A stretch of DNA of 64,000 bases from Schoenoplectus triqueter (Eukaryota; Streptophyta; Magnoliopsida; Poales; Cyperaceae): assembly GCA_964058805.1 (NCBI GenBank), contig CAXKVV010002169.1:124001-188000 (forward strand). The letters are read 5' to 3'. The notes under the pieces were generated by a model. The model was not told the DNA's origin and made no database searches. It saw only the letters and a program-made list of their open reading frames with translations. This document shows, piece by piece, positions 60,131 to 64,000 of this stretch. Made by a program: the position numbers and the translations under genes. The first letter of the stretch is position 1. Every line of letters starts with the position of its first letter.

Positions 60131-60560
60131 AATAAATGGTTATTCAATTAATTATCAAAAATATATGAGGCTAGCAGTAAAAATAGGCTGGCAATATATT
60201 GAAACAGAAACTTAAATATTTTTTTGCTAACGATTTCATATAAAAAAATTGTTACTAATGCTAAAAAAAATTCGGAAGAGCCTTTCCTAACCTTTCCTAA
60301 TGGCTCTTTTGTAAAAAAAAAAAACATTAGGAAAGGTATGTTTCCTAACGGTTTTTCATAAAGAACCGTACGTTAGGAAAGACTCTGATTTTTGCTAATG
60401 ATTTTTTTCTATAAACCCGTTAGAAAATGTCCATTTTTTGGGCTGTCTTTCACTAACGATCGCTTAAATTTTTCATAATCCTCCCCATTCCTGATAGTTG
60501 CATAATCGTTAGTAAATTAATTAAAAAACCGTTAGTGTAGGTTTTTTTCCGGTAGTGATT

Positions 60561-60879
60561 TTCTCTATGTGAATATATCTGCAGGATAATAAATCTATTA
60601 AAAATGATTTAATGGAGAACGTTAATTACGTGAAGCAATGTAGAACAAAGTCATGCATTGAATGAAGGAAAGGAAATAAAGAAATGACCATGTCACAAAT
60701 AAAATGGAAAAAGCATGGGGATCCTATACCCGATTTTATTTCTCATGAGTGACGAAGGCTGAGAGTTTTCCTTGTATGGGCAAATTTAATTATAAGTTAT
60801 TAGTATATATTCAACCACCTAAACTATAATTTCAAATTAAATGACAAATCCTTATCAGCTCTTACAAAACAAGGAGTCA
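60561..60879. other. Interval between CACTA-2 and the LINE
   Basis: AT-rich, no gene seen. Confidence 0.45.
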
Positions 60880-61985
60880 CTAACTTATTTAATAGCTAAA
60901 TTGGAATTTAATGACATCCCAATTGAGGTATGGATAAGTCTTAAAGTTATAGCGATAATGTGGCTTAATAAGTTATTTAATAGTATTTTCTGATTAAACA
61001 AGATGTCTGATAAATAGAGGAGAAGTATATCAGTACTAATCTTTAAGAATAAATCGGATATTCAATGTTGTAGTAATTATAGAGAAATTAACCTAATAAG
61101 TCATATCTTGAAACTTGGGGATAATCAATGTTATCTTAAAAAAATATTTTTATTTTATACCTGGGATGTTCACCATGGATTCAATTTTCTTAACACAATA
61201 ACTTCTAGAGAGATCGAGAATAAAAAAAGGACCCACATATAATATTTATTGACCGGAGAAAAGCATATGATAAAATACCAAGAAGTGATGGGTGCATATA
61301 AAATAGAAAGTTCTAAAAAAGTATGTTACTCTTATTGGGTGTGTCTGAATGGTGAAGGATTAGTATAAAAATAGTATTGTTTGGGTTAGTAGTTGAGAAT
61401 AGTGTGAGATTAGTGATATTTCAGGAAATATAAGAAGAATGTTAATTTTTAATATTCTGAATTAGTAAAATATTGTTTGGATGATGACTATTTAGAATAG
61501 TGACGCAGTGAATAGATAAATTAATTAATTAATTTTGTGTAAGAGTATCGTTAGAGAGAGAAGAGATAAATGTAATATGAATAAAAACATTGAATTTCCA
61601 CTATTTATTAGAACTTTGAAGGAGTCAAAGGTAGCTAACTACACTAAATCAACAATGACGTGAGTTAATAGAATAACATTGCTTCAACTTTGTTTTGAAA
61701 TTCTGATTCGTATTTGGATTCCATTTACTTTTTAGAATAGTGAACTATTCTGGGTCCCATTCTCTTCAATCCAAACACACCCATTAAGGATAGGTACATA
61801 GATGTTGACTAGCATCAAAGTATGTGATAGCTAGATCAATATTTTTTCCATTAAGATAAAATTACTTTAAGGATCGTAATGAGCCCTTACATTTTTATCT
61901 TAGCGATAAATGAGGTCATGACAGAAATAGAAGGAGAAATTTTTTGGGGTAAGCTTTTTGCTGATTATGTAGTGTTGATTAATTA
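60880..61985 (+). pseudogene. LINE reverse transcriptase fragment, interrupted by a MITE
   Basis: Across three frames the plus strand shows IPIEVWISLKVIAIMWLNKL, SDIQCCSNYREINLISHILK, then PHIIFIDRRKAYDKIPR. After the MITE (61337-61782) come VMSPYIFILAINEVMTEIEG and GKLFADYVVLIN. The order is that of non-LTR (LINE) RT in plants. The catalytic FADD box is FADY. Multiple stops and frameshifts; no endonuclease or poly-A tail found. Confidence 0.8.
61337..61782 (+). mobile_element. MITE, GGGTGTGTTTGG family, TSD ATT
   Basis: GGGTGTGTCTGAATGG to CCAAACACACCC, with ATT on both sides (61334-61336, 61783-61785). 446 bp. Its first 150 bp matches the MITE at 51591 (AATAGTGTGAGATTAGTGAT). It splits the LINE RT reading. 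Confidence 0.85.
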
Positions 61986-63196
61986 GAGCATGATTGTGCG
62001 ACCCTTTTTCGCGCCTCTCACCGCCCTGAAAAAGGAACTGGACGATGAATTGCGGAAGAAAGACACGGAGATCCCTCTAAGTGTGCATTGAGGTATATTT
62101 ATATAAATTTGGAATGCACATTTAAAGGTTTTAGAGATTGTGGGGTCTTTAAGATTCCAATGGGCGCAAGCCCCCATTGTTAATTACCCTGGGCTTTGAA
62201 CCCGAGGAACCTCTGATTAAGAAAGAGAAAATAAACAGAATAGTTAAGCCATTTTAAGTGGTTGCCGTGAATAATGGTAGGGAAGATATAAACTTTTCAA
62301 GATAGTTTAAACCTTGTGAATTGATTTTTTATTTATTTTTATTGATAAAATGATTTAGTTTTTATTTTTTTATTTATTTGTTATTTGAACTTATCTTATT
62401 TAAATTTATTTAGTTTTGACTATTGAGATTTATTTTTATTTTAGATTAAGGTTGGTTTAATTCTAAAATTGAATTTTTCTATTTGATAAGAAGAAAAAAA
62501 GTCTTTTAGTCTTTTATTATTATTTTTACTAATATTTTATTTATTTATTGATATTTAAATTTATTTAATTTTGAAATTGAGAGTTACTTTTTATTTTTTT
62601 ATTTTGATCTTTATTTTAGGTGAATGTTGATTTAGTTTTAAAATTGAATTTATTTTTAATTGGTAAGAATAAAAATCATAAAGTTTTTTACTTTTTATTT
62701 ATGTATTTATTTATTTATTTTTTATTTGATTTTGAATAAGAGTTATATTTATTTTATTATTTTTTTATTCATTATATATTTAATTTTGTTTATTTTTATA
62801 TTTTTGTATTTTTGTATATTTTTATTTAGAATTATTTAATTTAGAATTTGATTTAATGAATAAAAATTTTATCTTATTATTTTTTATGTTATTTCTTTTT
62901 ATTATATATTTTCAATGAATGCATTATTTTTATTTTATTTTATTATGTTTTTTATTCTAATTATTATATTTTATCTTGAAATGATTATTCTTTAATTAAA
63001 ATGATTTATTATGAAATTATTTTTAATTTATTTTCTTAAGATCTATTTATAAAGAAATTTTATTATATTTTTATTTATGCTTATTATCAAAATATTTATG
63101 ATTTTAAAATATTTTTTTATAGAATGGATCATAATATTTTTCTGATTTTTAATGGTAAAGAAAATATAATAAGGTAGTGATCTTTTAGATTTTTTT
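61986..63196. other. AT-rich non-coding interval
   Basis: The first 220 bp has mixed composition (short minus-strand frame at 61983-62177, no domain). The rest is extremely T-rich, TTTATTTT-type low complexity (62290-63190). No gene seen. Confidence 0.5.
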
Positions 63197-63900
63197 GAGA
63201 AAAATATATTAGTAACATACTAATTTTATTTGACAAAAATATCAATGAAAATGTTATGAACAACTTTATTTTGAACATTTTTTTAATTTGAACCCTCTAA
63301 AATATTATTTCGGGAGGAATATTAGCAAACAACAATCTGAAAACTAACGAAGAATTCAGCAAATTATACTGTTCTTTTGAATATTTAGAGAGAAATTAGT
63401 TAATAACATACTGATTTTATTTGACAGAAAAATGAAATGAGATGTTAGGAACAACTTTTATTTTGAACATTTTTCATTTTGAGCACTTTAAAGTATTGTT
63501 TAGTGCAAAATACCAACAGATGACGGTTCTGAAAATCAGGGGCTGTCAGGATCGTTTTGCTTATTTGAAAGGTATTTACAATGTATTTTTGCATGAAAAT
63601 TTATGTACAAGCTCATATTGATATGTATTTGATGAATATAAAATAAAATATATATGTAAAATTCACGGATCGGTACAGTTTTTTAATTCTTTTCTGATAA
63701 AGGACTGAACTGGACAGCTGAGGGTATTTTAGGTATTTTTAAAACATATGTTTCAGAAACCTTTCGAACCATATCATGATACCATCAATAAGGTTATGAT
63801 GAACAACTTTTATGTTGAAAATTTTCTTATTTGAAATTATTTTAATGCACTTTCGAGGATGTTTAGCAATGAAGTTTCAAAGAAAATTCAGAAAAAATGA
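63197..63900. repeat. Degenerate tandem repeat, at least two units plus a partial third
   Basis: GAACAACTTTATTTTGAACA near 63259, GAACAACTTTTATTTTGAAC near 63450 and a weaker copy near 63802 (GAACAACTTTTATGTTGAAA), each with similar AACATACT(A/G)ATTTTATTTGACA or related lead-in sequence. Spacing is about 190 bp, then 350 bp. It could be part of a large LTR running past the window end. Confidence 0.6.
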
Positions 63901-64000
63901 AGAATGACTCAATCGTAATATATTTTTAGAAATTTCGGCATTATAACACCGTAAAAAGATAATTTGCAAAATTTATATTTTAATCCAGCACTGTTTGTGC

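Larger units (their letters stand above)
54550..60557 (+). mobile_element. CACTA-2: CACTA (En/Spm) transposon with TSD ATT
   Basis: It starts CACTACAACAAAACTG and ends TTTTCCGGTAGTG (reverse complement CACTACCGGAAAA). ATT flanks both sides (54547-54549 and 60558-60560). Arrays of AACCGTTAGGAAA-type subterminal repeats lie at 54600-54900 and 60220-60540. Inside are remnants of the Transposase_24 plus Ulp1-type gene; the TNPD-type DDE transposase is missing. It also holds a minisatellite and a 1.2-kb MITE-like insertion. Stops and the loss of TNPD make it non-autonomous. Confidence 0.9.

Overview
This is repeat-rich plant nuclear DNA. The evidence is a Tekay/Del-like chromovirus, four Ty1/Copia elements, two CACTA (En/Spm) elements, a Mutator-like element with a FAR1-type transposase, a Helitron, LINE remnants and foldback MITEs, all in AT-rich intergenic sequence. 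The host is almost certainly a flowering plant; the species cannot be read from the sequence. I see no intact host gene, no tRNA or rRNA gene, no CRISPR and no bacterial-type operon. The only non-transposon coding material is a helicase gene fragment carried by the Helitron and one or two unplaced exon-like pieces.

Layout. (1) 8-2120 is a deletion-derivative CACTA element. (2) 2772-45410 is, by my reading, one Mutator-like element (MULE) blown up from about 4.6 kb to 42.6 kb by nested insertions. Its ends are matching inverted repeats flanked by the same 10-bp direct repeat (2762-2771 and 45411-45420). Its FAR1/MURA-like transposase is scattered over 25732-34909. Three Copia elements sit directly in the MULE: Copia A (2892-25479, TSD ATTTT), Copia C (25979-32524, TSD CAAAA, inside the transposase ORF) and Copia D (35766-44652, TSD ATTTT). 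Each has a second-level insertion. Copia A holds a Gypsy chromovirus complex with 5,337-bp LTRs (5905 to about 22877). Copia C holds Copia B (26088-30503) in its LTR. Copia D holds a Helitron (35918-39834) that splits a TATA-like box in its LTR and carries exons of a HAS1/DDX18-type RNA helicase. (3) 45421-54549 is non-coding and rich in foldback MITEs, with a perfect 20-bp hairpin and a 76-bp tandem duplication. (4) 54550-60557 is a second CACTA element with a 3-bp TSD (ATT), remnants of a Transposase_24/Ulp1 gene, an 11-bp minisatellite and an internal MITE-like insertion. (5) 60880-61985 is a decayed LINE reverse transcriptase interrupted by a MITE (TSD ATT). (6) 61986-64000 is AT-rich, ending in a degenerate tandem repeat.

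How the parts relate. Nesting gives relative ages: MULE first, then Copia A, C and D, then the Gypsy, Copia B and the Helitron. Most coding regions are broken by stops and frameshifts. The exception is the Gypsy polyprotein (11285-16102, minus strand), a single uninterrupted 1,605-codon frame with every expected catalytic residue. Its LTRs differ by only about 16 substitutions in my by-eye comparison, so it is the one potentially competent element. The Gypsy locus is not a simple insertion: it is LTR-internal-LTR-truncated internal, and the truncated end abuts Copia A with part of the Copia missing. This fits LTR recombination followed by a deletion.

The most notable result is architectural (the MULE frame, the recombined giant-LTR Gypsy and the gene-carrying Helitron). 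I found no evidence of a novel enzymatic or defence system.
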